From Hyphomicrobium sp. MC1 (lineage in GTDB: Bacteria > Pseudomonadota > Alphaproteobacteria > Rhizobiales > Hyphomicrobiaceae): a stretch of 64,000 nt of DNA. A program made the position numbers and the translations under genes. The DNA lies in the NCBI RefSeq assembly GCF_000253295.1, contig NC_015717.1, positions 1,240,001-1,304,000 of the forward strand, written 5' to 3'. Positions 25,379 to 35,688 of the stretch are shown piece by piece. How positions within the stretch are numbered: the stretch's first letter is position 1; the number at the start of each line of letters is the position of its first letter. Under the pieces are notes generated by a model. That model was not told the origin of the DNA. It saw only the letters and a list, made by a program, of their open reading frames with translations, and searched no databases.

Positions 25379-26446
25379 TCAGCGGCTGAGGACGTTGCGC
25401 TTATTCCAAAGAAAAACGGCCTGTTTCAAACGATCTTTGACAGCGCAACCGAAGCGTGTCTGAGACCATGGGAGAAGCCGAGCGCTACGATCGGTCGCCA
25501 CATAGTAGCGGCTGATAAGCGGGTAAATGGCCCACGCCATCGCGACACCAACGATCACGTCCGTCACGTAATGCGAGCCGATTGGGACGCACGAGACGAG
25601 CATCAGCAGATTAAGCGGCACGAAGAGCCAGCGTAAAATCGGGACCGCCATCCAACCATACGCGAGCAGCACAGCCACAACGGCGTGATAGCTTGGGAAC
25701 GTCACCAGTCCGGCAAAGTGCAGTTGATGATCGCCGTTGCGCAGCCCGTCCGTAATGCCCGGAGCAACCCATGCGGCAGGCACAATGACGCTCGGAAAAT
25801 CGGATGATTTGAAATTGAAATGTGCATAGGGGCCGATCGCGGGAGCAACGAGAAAGATGGCGATGGTTGCGGCGAGTACCACGGTGGATGTTGTCATGAC
25901 GCTGCGGAGACGCTCCGGATCAGCCCAGGCGAGCGTCAGCACCAGAATGATCGGCTGCCATTCGATGCTTGCGTAAGCGTGGCTCAAAATTCTGGTCAGT
26001 TCGGGATGGTCACGGAACCAGAATGCCAGCGCCACCCAGTCTATTCCGAGACCGGCGTCGGCAGCGACAAGAATCTTGTCCTGAAACGGAAATGCTGCCG
26101 AGGCAAAAATGGCTTCTAACGGCGGCATGATAAGAACGGTTGAAATTGAAAGCGCGGTCGCTTCAACCGCTATAGCGGCCCGCAGGTGGCCGCAGTGTAT
26201 GAGATAGGCCGTGGCCGCAGCCATTGCCGCCAAACACGCCCCTTGGCGAAGAAAAAAGGCCGGAGGCGGGAACGCGAAATCCGTAATGGAGCAGAGCAGC
26301 GCAAGAAGTGCGGCACTTAGAGCTATCAAGATCCAGGCTGGGCGCATGGCGCGCGCCCATACTTTGCTAGCGGAGGGACGAAGTCCGGGAATGCCTTGTT
26401 TCAAAGGGCGAGCTGCTGCGGAAATGCGCAATGAATTGGCCATCAT
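25379..26446 (-). CDS. PAP2-superfamily membrane phosphatase/transferase
   Basis: 355 residues with a cytosolic N-terminus and at least six membrane helices. The PAP2 catalytic blocks are visible in the C-terminal half: FPSYHAVVAVLLAYG (phosphatase motif 2, PSxH) and PIGSHYVTDVIVGVAMAW (motif 3, SHxxxD). Motif 1 is less clear. The layout resembles the PAP2_3/inositol-phosphorylceramide-synthase-like group, which dephosphorylates lipid phosphates or transfers head groups. The substrate is not decidable. No lipid-synthesis neighbour helps. Confidence 0.82.
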   Translation of the reverse strand: MMANSLRISAAARPLKQGIPGLRPSASKVWARAMRPAWILIALSAALLALLCSITDFAFPPPAFFLRQGACLAAMAAATAYLIHCGHLRAAIAVEATALSISTVLIMPPLEAIFASAAFPFQDKILVAADAGLGIDWVALAFWFRDHPELTRILSHAYASIEWQPIILVLTLAWADPERLRSVMTTSTVVLAATIAIFLVAPAIGPYAHFNFKSSDFPSVIVPAAWVAPGITDGLRNGDHQLHFAGLVTFPSYHAVVAVLLAYGWMAVPILRWLFVPLNLLMLVSCVPIGSHYVTDVIVGVAMAWAIYPLISRYYVATDRSARLLPWSQTRFGCAVKDRLKQAVFLWNKRNVLSR

Positions 26447-26827
26447 CAGCTCAGCAAGTAACGTATCGCTCGGAAACGCGCTCTATACAGGCAAAAATAT
26501 AAAAGTCGCGTTAAACGCAGATACGCCGGAACGAAGCAATTAATAAAATCGAACGTATTTTTGAGCGTGCAGGTGGGCGCTACCGGCTCTAATTAGACCG
26601 CCGCAGTTTCCGTTCTGTGATGTGATTGCTCGCCGCGTACGCGTTTGTGGTCGCCGATTAACCGTGCAAGCCTGAGCGTCGTGTCCGGATCGGTTGCGGG
26701 GGAAGAGAATGCAGAAGGGCCCTTATGGTGGCGGCGGGATATTCTTTAAGATATGTCAGCCTTGATGCTCAAAGGCCCGGAAAACTCCGGGCCTTTGTTG
26801 GTCTCGCTGTCGGTTTTAGTGGGGCGT
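26447..26827. other. intergenic region with a terminator
   Basis: 381 bp between two minus-strand genes. The right part holds a hairpin terminator (separate entry). The left part is AT-richer (around 26490-26570) and should hold the promoter of the PAP2 gene. No gene is seen. Confidence 0.5.
26771..26796 (-). terminator. Rho-independent terminator after the OmpW-like gene
   Basis: AAAGGCCCGGA and TCCGGGCCTTT form an 11-bp stem around a four-base loop, starting 31 bp after the minus-strand stop at 26828. The T run is short (three T within the stem end), so efficiency is uncertain. It is nearly symmetric. Confidence 0.7.
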
Positions 26828-27520
26828 TTATTTCAGCGGCACGGGCTCGCTGCTGCGGCCGCTGAGGAGATCGGCAAGGTTGAAGCGATAGCCAACGCCG
26901 GCTGAGACGATGAGGGGGTCGACGTCGACCTTGGCGGTGATGCCCGTTCCGCGCCAGTTTGCATCGGTATCCAGCCAGATCTTTTTGACGTCGGCGTTCA
27001 AGTACCAGCCGTTTCCGATCTCATAGTCGACGCCGCCCTGGAGGGCGAAGCCGAAGGAGTCGCTCAGGTGCAGATTGCCGCCGAGGTCGCCACTATTGGT
27101 ATTGAAGTAATGGATGTATTGGAAACCAACGCCACCATACGGCTTGAAGCCCATGATCGGGTCCATATGGTATTGCAGCGTGACCACTGGCGGGAAAGCC
27201 CAGAAGTTTCCGAGGTTGGTGCCGTTGATGGCGCCCTTGCCCTCGGCGCTGAACTTGGCGAAGCAACAGAAAAGTTCAGCCGCAATGTTCTTGGTAAAGA
27301 AATGGGTGATCGTGAGTGACGGGATCGTTTCCGTGCTGATCTCGGCGTCGGCGCCCGACAATGTGGTGCCGCCGCTATAGACGTGCGCGCCGGAGTCCGG
27401 AACGACAACAGAGCCCTCGACACGAACCAAAGTGTCGCCGCTGTAGTCGCCAGCCCGCGCCGATGCCGACGCCGATATCAACGCAAGCACCGTCAACGTC
27501 CCTATCCCAAGCCGCCGCAT
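26828..27520 (-). CDS. ompW: OmpW-family outer-membrane beta-barrel
   Basis: 230 residues from ATG 27520, chosen because GAAGGGG lies upstream and a signal peptide (about 1-23, ending ASARAG) follows. The mature chain has alternating strands with OmpW marks: ETIPSLTITHFFTKNIAAEL, FPPVVTLQYHMDP, FKPYGGVGFQYIHYF and a late YLNADVKKIWLDTDA. OmpW is an eight-stranded barrel with a hydrophobic channel. The last strand (VSAGVGYRFN) is followed by a 15-20-residue tail, so the chain does not end on the usual aromatic residue. An FNR-type box lies in the divergent promoter region. Confidence 0.85.
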   Translation of the reverse strand: MRRLGIGTLTVLALISASASARAGDYSGDTLVRVEGSVVVPDSGAHVYSGGTTLSGADAEISTETIPSLTITHFFTKNIAAELFCCFAKFSAEGKGAINGTNLGNFWAFPPVVTLQYHMDPIMGFKPYGGVGFQYIHYFNTNSGDLGGNLHLSDSFGFALQGGVDYEIGNGWYLNADVKKIWLDTDANWRGTGITAKVDVDPLIVSAGVGYRFNLADLLSGRSSEPVPLK

Positions 27521-27700
27521 TCTCAATTCCCCTTCTTCAAATTTTCCTGCCATCGCAAAGTCGCATTCGACTCGATGGCTCCCCTTCGAGTTATCGTAGC
27601 GTTGTGGAGGAAGGCACAGAGCGCTTTAAGCCTCTCTCCTGATGGGAGTCAGAGTGGCGGCGTGATTGGGTTCGCTGTGACACGAGCGACACGGCATTTA

Positions 27701-27714
27701 TTGATTCACATCAA
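27701..27714. promoter_or_regulatory. FNR/FixK-type operator (anaerobox)
   Basis: TTGAT-TCAC-ATCAA, a perfect match to the TTGAT-N4-ATCAA consensus of FNR, FixK and related proteins. It lies between the ompW-like gene (start 27520, minus) and a Crp/Fnr-family gene (start 27762, plus), 47 bp before the latter. The motif is directly seen; oxygen control of either gene is inference. Confidence 0.75.
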
Positions 27715-27761
27715 ATGCTACGTCTCGTGACGGTTGGATAACACTAACCGAATGGCCGGAT

Positions 27762-28535
27762 ATGCCGGCGCGAGTCGGGCCACATGCTCCCATGACATAT
27801 GACGTTGCCGCACGATTGACGCCACGCAGTGAAGACCGCGTGCAGTTGGAACCGGGATTAGCGGGGATTGGCAGGCTTCGAAGCCGCGCGCAGTTCGTTC
27901 GCCTTGGCAATCGATATGCGCTTTCCTCTCTCGGATCGGGAAATGTCTACGTGGCGGCGAAAGGTGTCGTCGGCATGGAAGGCGGAGCGCCGGGATCGGA
28001 TGTTCGCGTCATTACCGCGTTATTTTATCCGGGGGACGTTCTCGTTCCCGAGCTGCAGCCGCCGTTGTCGAATTTGGCGCTGGTCTCGCAGCGGCCAGCG
28101 GAGTTCTGGAAGCTGACGGCATCGGCATTCGCCGAGGAGGCGGCGCGCGACAGTCAGCTTTGGCAGACGATCTTTGCGCGCATCAACGATCAGAATGCGC
28201 GGGCGCAGATGCACGCCGCGGAGATGTCTATTCTCAATTCCGAAGAGCGCGTTGCGGCGTTTCTGATCGAGGCGGGGACGCGGCTCGGCATTTCGTCGGG
28301 CGGGATGATCGCGTATGAGCTGCCGCTGTCGCGTTATAGCATTGCCGATTACCTGTCGCTCAATGCCGATACGATCTCGCGGACGTTCTCGGCTTTCAAT
28401 ACGGCGCGGATCATCGAGCGCCGCGGGCGCTTCCAGATCGTCGTGCGCGACTGGCGGGCGCTGATGGAACGCTGCCCGATGAGCGAAGCCATCGTCGCCG
28501 CTCATGGCAACGGACGGTTGCCGGTTATCCGCTGA
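27762..28535 (+). CDS. Crp/Fnr-family transcriptional regulator
   Basis: 257 residues from ATG 27762; ATG 27792 is an alternative, and neither has a strong ribosome site. The N-terminal two thirds form a cyclic-nucleotide-binding-like beta roll with a long dimer helix (WQTIFARINDQNARAQMHAA). The winged helix at about 195-240 reads YSIADYLSLNADTISRTFSAF, and DTISR replaces the FNR/FixK ETxSR signature. The FNR-type N-terminal cysteine cluster is absent, so it is closer to FixK-like proteins that do not sense oxygen themselves. An anaerobox lies just upstream, so autoregulation or relay control is plausible. Confidence 0.85.
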   Translation: MPARVGPHAPMTYDVAARLTPRSEDRVQLEPGLAGIGRLRSRAQFVRLGNRYALSSLGSGNVYVAAKGVVGMEGGAPGSDVRVITALFYPGDVLVPELQPPLSNLALVSQRPAEFWKLTASAFAEEAARDSQLWQTIFARINDQNARAQMHAAEMSILNSEERVAAFLIEAGTRLGISSGGMIAYELPLSRYSIADYLSLNADTISRTFSAFNTARIIERRGRFQIVVRDWRALMERCPMSEAIVAAHGNGRLPVIR

Positions 28536-28705
28536 CGGGCTTTCTTTCAGCAACGCGATGATTGTTGTCTTTGGTCGCTGGCTGAGATGACCGGTGTGGA
28601 GGGCGTTCCACTTCCAAAATCGTTATGCCCGTGGAAGCGACCGTCTACGACGGCCTTCGCCGGGACGACGTTGTGCCTGGGGTGTCGTTGTGCTTTCCGC
28701 TCAGT

Positions 28706-28735
28706 CATGCTCGGGACAAGCCCGAGCATGACATT
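28706..28735. repeat. family B hairpin
   Basis: TCATGCTCGGG and CCCGAGCATGACA pair around ACAAG, 16 bp from the gyrA stop on the opposite side. There is no T run typical of a terminator. Confidence 0.65.
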
Positions 28736-28750
28736 TGTGGCGTGAAGCGA

Positions 28751-31501
<2,751 letters not shown>

Positions 31502-31923
31502 AGTCAGCTCTTTCCGGGATGAGATCGGCGGGGGTGATACGCACCAGCGGCCGACGGGAAACCAGTGCTTATACTGTAGCTGAAACGGAAACCGAATGCC
31601 ACCTGCGCGGCGTCGTGCCACGGCTCCACAGAATTTGAAAAATCTATTTTATATCAAACGGTTATAGAGTCGTGTTTGGCCGTATTGCGATTGCCGCCCT
31701 GACGTGCCGGCGAGATCGCGGCGAACGGCGTGGAATGGTGGCAGAATCGGTGCGCCGAAGACTGCGCGGCGCACGCCTCCGCGGACCGCCTGCGGGCGTT
31801 TTCGCGATGGCTGACGGCCCCGGCTTTTCACGCGGAACGGCATTTCGTTCATTGCGTTGGCGAAGCAGGAACAAGTTGCAAAAAGCAAAACATCCGGCGC
31901 ACAGCGTCGGAGGGAGGACTGTC
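31502..31923. other. intergenic region between gyrA and a cytochrome gene
   Basis: 422 bp with divergent promoters expected. An AT-rich patch lies at about 31633-31672, near the middle. The plus side ends with GAGGGAGGA, the ribosome site for the cytochrome at 31924. Open frames crossing the region lack family features. Confidence 0.5.
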
Positions 31924-32298
31924 ATGCGCGCGATATTTGCTGGCTGTGCAATCGCATTGTCGCCGATGCTGATCGAGACGGCGTTTGCGGCGGAAGAGGT
32001 TGGGCCGGAAGCGTTCAATAACAATTGCCGGACCTGCCATTCGTGGAAGGAGGGCGACAATCGCCTCGGCCCGACCTTGCACGGCATTATCGGCCGTAAG
32101 GCTGGAACGGCTGAGGGCTTCAATTATTCGAGTGCGATGAAGTCGTCAGGCATCACGTGGGATGAGGCGACGCTCGACAAATTCATCACCAACCCGAATG
32201 CGGTCGTTCCCAATAACAACATGAAGCCGTTCAGCGGCGTCGGCGATGCGGCGACGCGCAAACAGATCATCGATTTTCTGAAAAGCAATCCGAAGTGA
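31924..32298 (+). CDS. class I c-type cytochrome (cytochrome c2-like)
   Basis: 124 residues from ATG 31924 behind GGGAGGA. Signal peptide residues 1-23 (hydrophobic AIFAGCAIALSPML, ending AFAAE). The haem motif CRTCH appears near residue 38. SWKEGDNRLGPTLHGIIGRKAG and YSSAMKSSGITWDEATL are classical cytochrome c/c2 segments, and NNNMKPFSGVGD supplies the axial methionine. It would be a soluble periplasmic electron carrier for respiration or, in methylotrophs, methanol oxidation. It sits alone between gyrA and coaD. Confidence 0.93.
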   Translation: MRAIFAGCAIALSPMLIETAFAAEEVGPEAFNNNCRTCHSWKEGDNRLGPTLHGIIGRKAGTAEGFNYSSAMKSSGITWDEATLDKFITNPNAVVPNNNMKPFSGVGDAATRKQIIDFLKSNPK

Positions 32299-32306
32299 GG
32301 CACCCT

Positions 32307-32352
32307 TGTCATCCTCGAACGGCGAGCTAGCGAGGCCGTTCGAGGATCCAGC
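32307..32352. repeat. family B-like long hairpin
   Basis: GTCATCCTCGAACGGC and GCCGTTCGAGGATCCA pair over at least 13 bp around GAGCTAGCGAG. It lies 9 bp after a stop codon and keeps the GTCAT...ATCCA ends of family B with a different stem. Confidence 0.7.
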
Positions 32353-32517
32353 GTGATGTGTGCCGAAGGCCCGATATTGGGTCTCCGACGACTCTTGCGC
32401 GGAGGGAACGGCGCCCAGCGGACAATTTTCATCGTATTGTGCGATGTTCGACAGAGCCCTCTGGGCAAGGGGAGGGGCAGAGGCTATTCAGGACATTCCT
32501 GAATGGTGAAGGCACAT

Positions 32518-33021
32518 ATGGCTCGCATCGGTTTTTATTCCGGCTCGTTTGATCCCGTGACGCTCGGGCATACTGACGTCATCCGGCGGGCTGCGGGGCT
32601 GCTCGACAGACTCGTCATCGGCATCGGCGTCAATCCGGGCAAAGCGCCGATGTTCGACGACAACGAGCGCGTTGCTATGCTCGAAGACGAAGTGCGGCCC
32701 ATCGCCGAGGCGACGAAGACCGAGATTGCGGTCGTGACGTTTTCGGGGCTGGCGGTCGATGCGGCGCAGATGCACAAAGCGTCGATCATCATTCGCGGCC
32801 TGCGCGATGGCACCGATTTCGACTACGAGATGCAGATGGCTGGGATGAACGGCGAAATGGCGCCGGAAATCCAGACGGTCTATGTTGCGGCGTCTCCTGC
32901 CGTGCGGCACATCGCGGCGAACCTCGTGCGGGCGGTGGCGACGATGGGCGGCGATCCCTCGCCGTTCGTTTCGAAAGGCGTGCTGAAGCGCCTCAAGGCG
33001 AAGGCCGCGAAACCTCGCTAA
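32518..33021 (+). CDS. coaD: phosphopantetheine adenylyltransferase
   Basis: 167 residues from ATG 32518, with GAAGG upstream. FYSGSFDPVTLGHTDVI holds the TxGH nucleotidyltransferase motif. The later IIIRGLRDGTDFDYEMQM and the YVAASPAVRHIAANLVRAVA segment (ISSTxxR-like) complete the active site. It makes dephospho-CoA from 4'-phosphopantetheine and ATP, the penultimate CoA step, as a hexamer. It stands in the conserved alphaproteobacterial order gyrA - coaD - cyclophilins - queA. The downstream gene starts 9 nt after its stop. Confidence 0.97.
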   Translation: MARIGFYSGSFDPVTLGHTDVIRRAAGLLDRLVIGIGVNPGKAPMFDDNERVAMLEDEVRPIAEATKTEIAVVTFSGLAVDAAQMHKASIIIRGLRDGTDFDYEMQMAGMNGEMAPEIQTVYVAASPAVRHIAANLVRAVATMGGDPSPFVSKGVLKRLKAKAAKPR

Positions 33022-33030
33022 GGCACTCAT

Positions 33031-33420
33031 ATGGTGCTGCCGGTCAAAGCCGAACTTTTGAAATTGTTGCGAAAAATTCCGCTCGGCCGCGTAGCCTCAT
33101 CCGACAGGCTTGCGAGTGAACTCGGAGTTCCCGCTCCACTCGTCGTCATGCTCATGGGGCAGCTTTCCGAAGACGAACGCGATCTTGTGCCTTGGCATCG
33201 CGTGGTCGCCAAAGGCGGCGCCATCGGCCGCGGACCGCATCGTGATCAGCAGTTTGCCCGGCTGGTACGAGAGGGCGTGATGGTTTCGCCCGCGGGGATC
33301 GTTCAGGACCTCGAACGGCACATGATCTCGGGGTTCGACGACAAGTCTTTGCTTGCAAAGGCACCTGAAGAGCCGTCGAAGATGGGCGGGCGATCGCGCG
33401 GCATGAAAGATCGGCCTTAA
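33031..33420 (+). CDS. atl: alkyltransferase-like (ATL) DNA-damage-binding protein
   Basis: 129 residues. This is the C-terminal-domain fold of O6-methylguanine methyltransferase: winged-helix segment RKIPLGRVASSDRLASELGV, then LVPWHRVVAKGGAIGRG. The reactive cysteine of MGMT (PCHRV) is replaced by tryptophan (Pro54-Trp55-His56-Arg57), the defining mark of ATL proteins. These bind O6-alkylguanine, flip it and hand the lesion to nucleotide excision repair instead of dealkylating it. uvrA is 15 kb away. Translation is probably coupled to coaD (9 nt). The C-terminal 35 residues are charged and probably flexible. Confidence 0.85.
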   Translation: MVLPVKAELLKLLRKIPLGRVASSDRLASELGVPAPLVVMLMGQLSEDERDLVPWHRVVAKGGAIGRGPHRDQQFARLVREGVMVSPAGIVQDLERHMISGFDDKSLLAKAPEEPSKMGGRSRGMKDRP

Positions 33421-33816
33421 GGCTAGGCACCGGCGCCGGCACCCAGGCAGCGTAAGGATGCTCTGCTGAAGCTTGTCTGGATCCCGGCCTGCGCCGGGAT
33501 GACGTTTGGTGTATTGCGCAAATTTATCATTCTCGGGCTCGTCCCGAGGATGACATGAAAAGCGCGGTTGCTCCCAACCACCGTCATGCCGACGGAGGTC
33601 GGCACCCAGACAACGGCCAACATGACCGATATTTCGGTTTACCAGCATCCCGGCCTTCGCCTTGTTCGAGAGGCGTCGAATACGTAATTCCGCCTTGTGG
33701 GTTGCGGCTTAGCCGTCAAATCGCCATAAGGGCGGCAACACTGCCCGCCGCGGCGCTAGGCGGCCGGGATTGGCCCGGAAAAAGCCTGGCGAAATCATTC
33801 ATCCACGAGGAACGCC
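33421..33816. other. intergenic region filled with family B repeats
   Basis: 396 bp between the ATL gene and ppiA. The left two thirds hold hairpins (separate entry). The right third (about 33660-33800) should contain the ppiA promoter, and no gene is seen. Confidence 0.5.
33476..33655. repeat. family B hairpin cluster with one half-lost element
   Basis: Hairpin at 33476-33504 (CCCGGC/GCCGGG). Hairpin at about 33532-33556 (CTCGGG/CCCGAG, three-base loop CTC changed to CTCGT). Hairpin at 33582-33610 (GCCGAC/GTCGGC). After the last one, 32 nt on, only the left arm of the expected partner remains (CAGCATCCCGGCCTTCGCC). Confidence 0.7.
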
Positions 33817-34356
33817 ATGGTTCGGTTTTTATCGTTCGTTCTCGCTTCGCTGCTGATGGCGAGCGTGTTTACAGGTTCGACGGCACGCGCCGACGGCGAC
33901 AAGCTGGTTATCGAGCTCAAGAACGGCAAGGTGGTCATTCAGCTTCGGCCGGATCTTGCGCCCAAGACGGTCGAACAGATCAAGACGCTCGCCAACCAGG
34001 GCTTCTACAACGGCATCAAGTGGCATCGCGTCATCGACGACTTCATGGCGCAGACCGGCGATCCGACCGGCACGGGCATGGGTGGCTCGAAGCTGCCCGA
34101 CCTTCCGGCAGAATTTTCCGATGAGGAGTTCAAGCGCGGCACGGTTGCGATGGCCCGGTCGTCGGACCCGAACTCAGCGAACAGCCAGTTTTTCATCTGC
34201 TTCAATAGCATCGGCTGCGCAGGCCTGAAGGGCCAATACACCATCTTCGGACAGGTCATCGATGGCATGCAGTATGTCGACATGATCAAGCGCGGTGAGC
34301 CTGGCTCGGGCACAGTGACCAATCCCGACGTGATGCAGAAGGTCTACGTTCAGTAG
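33817..34356 (+). CDS. ppiA: periplasmic cyclophilin-type peptidyl-prolyl isomerase
   Basis: 179 residues. Residues 1-25 are a signal peptide (hydrophobic FVLASLLMASVF, ending TARADG). The cyclophilin core follows: FYNGIKWHRVIDDFMAQTGD (catalytic Arg in HRVI, Phe/Met/Gln in FMAQ) and MARSSDPNSANSQFFICF. It catalyses proline cis-trans isomerisation in the periplasm. The gene order with a cytosolic copy next door (ppiB) and queA is standard in alphaproteobacteria. Confidence 0.94.
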   Translation: MVRFLSFVLASLLMASVFTGSTARADGDKLVIELKNGKVVIQLRPDLAPKTVEQIKTLANQGFYNGIKWHRVIDDFMAQTGDPTGTGMGGSKLPDLPAEFSDEEFKRGTVAMARSSDPNSANSQFFICFNSIGCAGLKGQYTIFGQVIDGMQYVDMIKRGEPGSGTVTNPDVMQKVYVQ

Positions 34357-34490
34357 TTGAATCGCCTTCTCCCTATTGCCACTTGGCAGATTGACGAGGG
34401 GCGGCTCGTTATTTCGTGTCGCCGCCACCCCTCAGCTTAGCCCTCTCGCCTTGGACGGGAGAGGGGAAGAAAAGAAAGGAACTTTCCGAA

Positions 34491-34967
34491 ATGGCCGAAT
34501 ACAAAGATCCCGAAAACACGCTTCTGATCGAGACGAGCAAGGGGCCTGTCGTCATCGAGCTTCGTCCGGACTTGGCGCCGAAGCATGTCGAGCGCATCAA
34601 GACGCTGGCGCGTGAGGGGTTCTATGACGGGATCGTGTTCCATCGCGTGATCGATGGGTTCATGGCGCAGACGGGTTGCCCGCAGGGTCGCGGCACCGGC
34701 GGATCGTCGTATGAGAACCTGCCCGCAGAGTTCAATGCCGAGCCGCATGTGCGTGGCGTCTGCTCGATGGCGCGGTCTTCGAACCCGAATTCGGCCAACA
34801 GCCAGTTCTTCATCTGCTTCGACGACGCGCGCTTTCTCGACAAGCAGTACACCGTCTGGGGCAAGGTGATCGAGGGCATGGATAATGTCGATCAGATCAA
34901 CAAGGGCGAGCCGCCCAAGAGCCCGGACAAGATGATTAAGGTCCGCGTCGCGGCGGACGCTGCCTGA
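34491..34967 (+). CDS. ppiB: cytosolic cyclophilin-type peptidyl-prolyl isomerase
   Basis: 158 residues from ATG 34491, with AAGGA upstream. There is no signal peptide. The active-site segments FYDGIVFHRVIDGFMAQTGC and MARSSNPNSANSQFFICF are intact. It is clearly a tandem paralogue of ppiA, minus the export signal. The stop overlaps the next start (TGATG), so the DUF423 gene downstream is translationally coupled. Confidence 0.94.
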   Translation: MAEYKDPENTLLIETSKGPVVIELRPDLAPKHVERIKTLAREGFYDGIVFHRVIDGFMAQTGCPQGRGTGGSSYENLPAEFNAEPHVRGVCSMARSSNPNSANSQFFICFDDARFLDKQYTVWGKVIEGMDNVDQINKGEPPKSPDKMIKVRVAADAA

Positions 34968-35371
34968 TGGCGGTCCCCGGCGATAACGGCGAAGGCGCGC
35001 CAGCGGGTGCGCCTTTTCTCATTCCGGTATGGGCTGGGCTTGCGGGTGCTGCAGGCGTCGCGCTTTCGGCCGCGGCGGCGCATAAGGTCGATAGCCCTGT
35101 GCTGGCGACGGCCGCGACGGTTCTGACGCTTCACGCGGCGGCGGCTGTCGGGATTTTTGCGGTCGCCATTCGCAGCGCATGTCCGAAGCTTTGGTCGGCG
35201 GCGGCGCTGCTGATGCTGCTTGCGGCCTCGGTGTTTACCGGCGAGATCGCGTTTCACACGTTTACAGACAACGCGTCGTTCCGGTTCCTGGCGCCAATCG
35301 GCGGCTCGGGGATGATCCTGAGCTGGGTGCTCGTCGCCGTTGCGGGCTTTTGCAGCCGCGGGCGGAATTGA
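34967..35371 (+). CDS. DUF423-like small membrane protein
   Basis: 134 residues with four predicted helices: WAGLAGAAGVALSAAAAHKV, an ATVLTLHAAAAVGIFAVAI helix, AALLMLLAASVFTGEIAFHT and APIGGSGMILSWVLVAVAG. The pattern (Gly-Ala-rich helix 1 with His, LH in helix 2, FTG in helix 3, PIGG in helix 4) matches the DUF423/YgdD family of unknown function. The first 15 residues are polar and low complexity. Its ATG overlaps the ppiB stop. Confidence 0.75.
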   Translation: MAVPGDNGEGAPAGAPFLIPVWAGLAGAAGVALSAAAAHKVDSPVLATAATVLTLHAAAAVGIFAVAIRSACPKLWSAAALLMLLAASVFTGEIAFHTFTDNASFRFLAPIGGSGMILSWVLVAVAGFCSRGRN

Positions 35372-35688
35372 TGCGCGCGTGCTCTCCCCAAGAGAGAGAC
35401 TGAGAGAGCAAATAACTTGCTCCCTCAGGTGTCGCTGCCTGATGGATCCTCGGGACAAGCCGAGGATGCCACGCAAGGATAGGCTGTCGCCTTCAACACC
35501 GTCATGCCGACGAAGGTCGGCACCCAGGCAATGGTCAGCCAATGACCTGTTTCTGTTTGGCTGGATCCCGGCCTGCGCCGGGATGACGTTGCAGGGATAA
35601 TGGTCGCCCGCGACCTTCGTGGACCCGATATTAATGGTGGGGTGTTTCGCGCCTTCCGCCAGGGCCGATGATCGGGTAAGTCGCGCGC
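35372..35688. other. intergenic region with family B repeats before queA
   Basis: 317 bp. It contains three hairpins (next entry). The right end (about 35600-35688) probably holds the queA promoter. No gene is seen. Confidence 0.5.
35443..35588. repeat. family B hairpin plus composite
   Basis: A single hairpin at 35443-35471 (stem CCTCGG/CCGAGG) is followed by a composite: GCCGAC/GTCGGC hairpin 35501-35528, 32 nt of spacer, CCCGGC/GCCGGG hairpin 35561-35588. Confidence 0.75.

Noticed and set aside
31502..31621. Longer GyrA N-terminus from an upstream start
   Set aside because: The additional 40 residues are unlike any gyrase, and a ribosome site fits the TTG at 31501.
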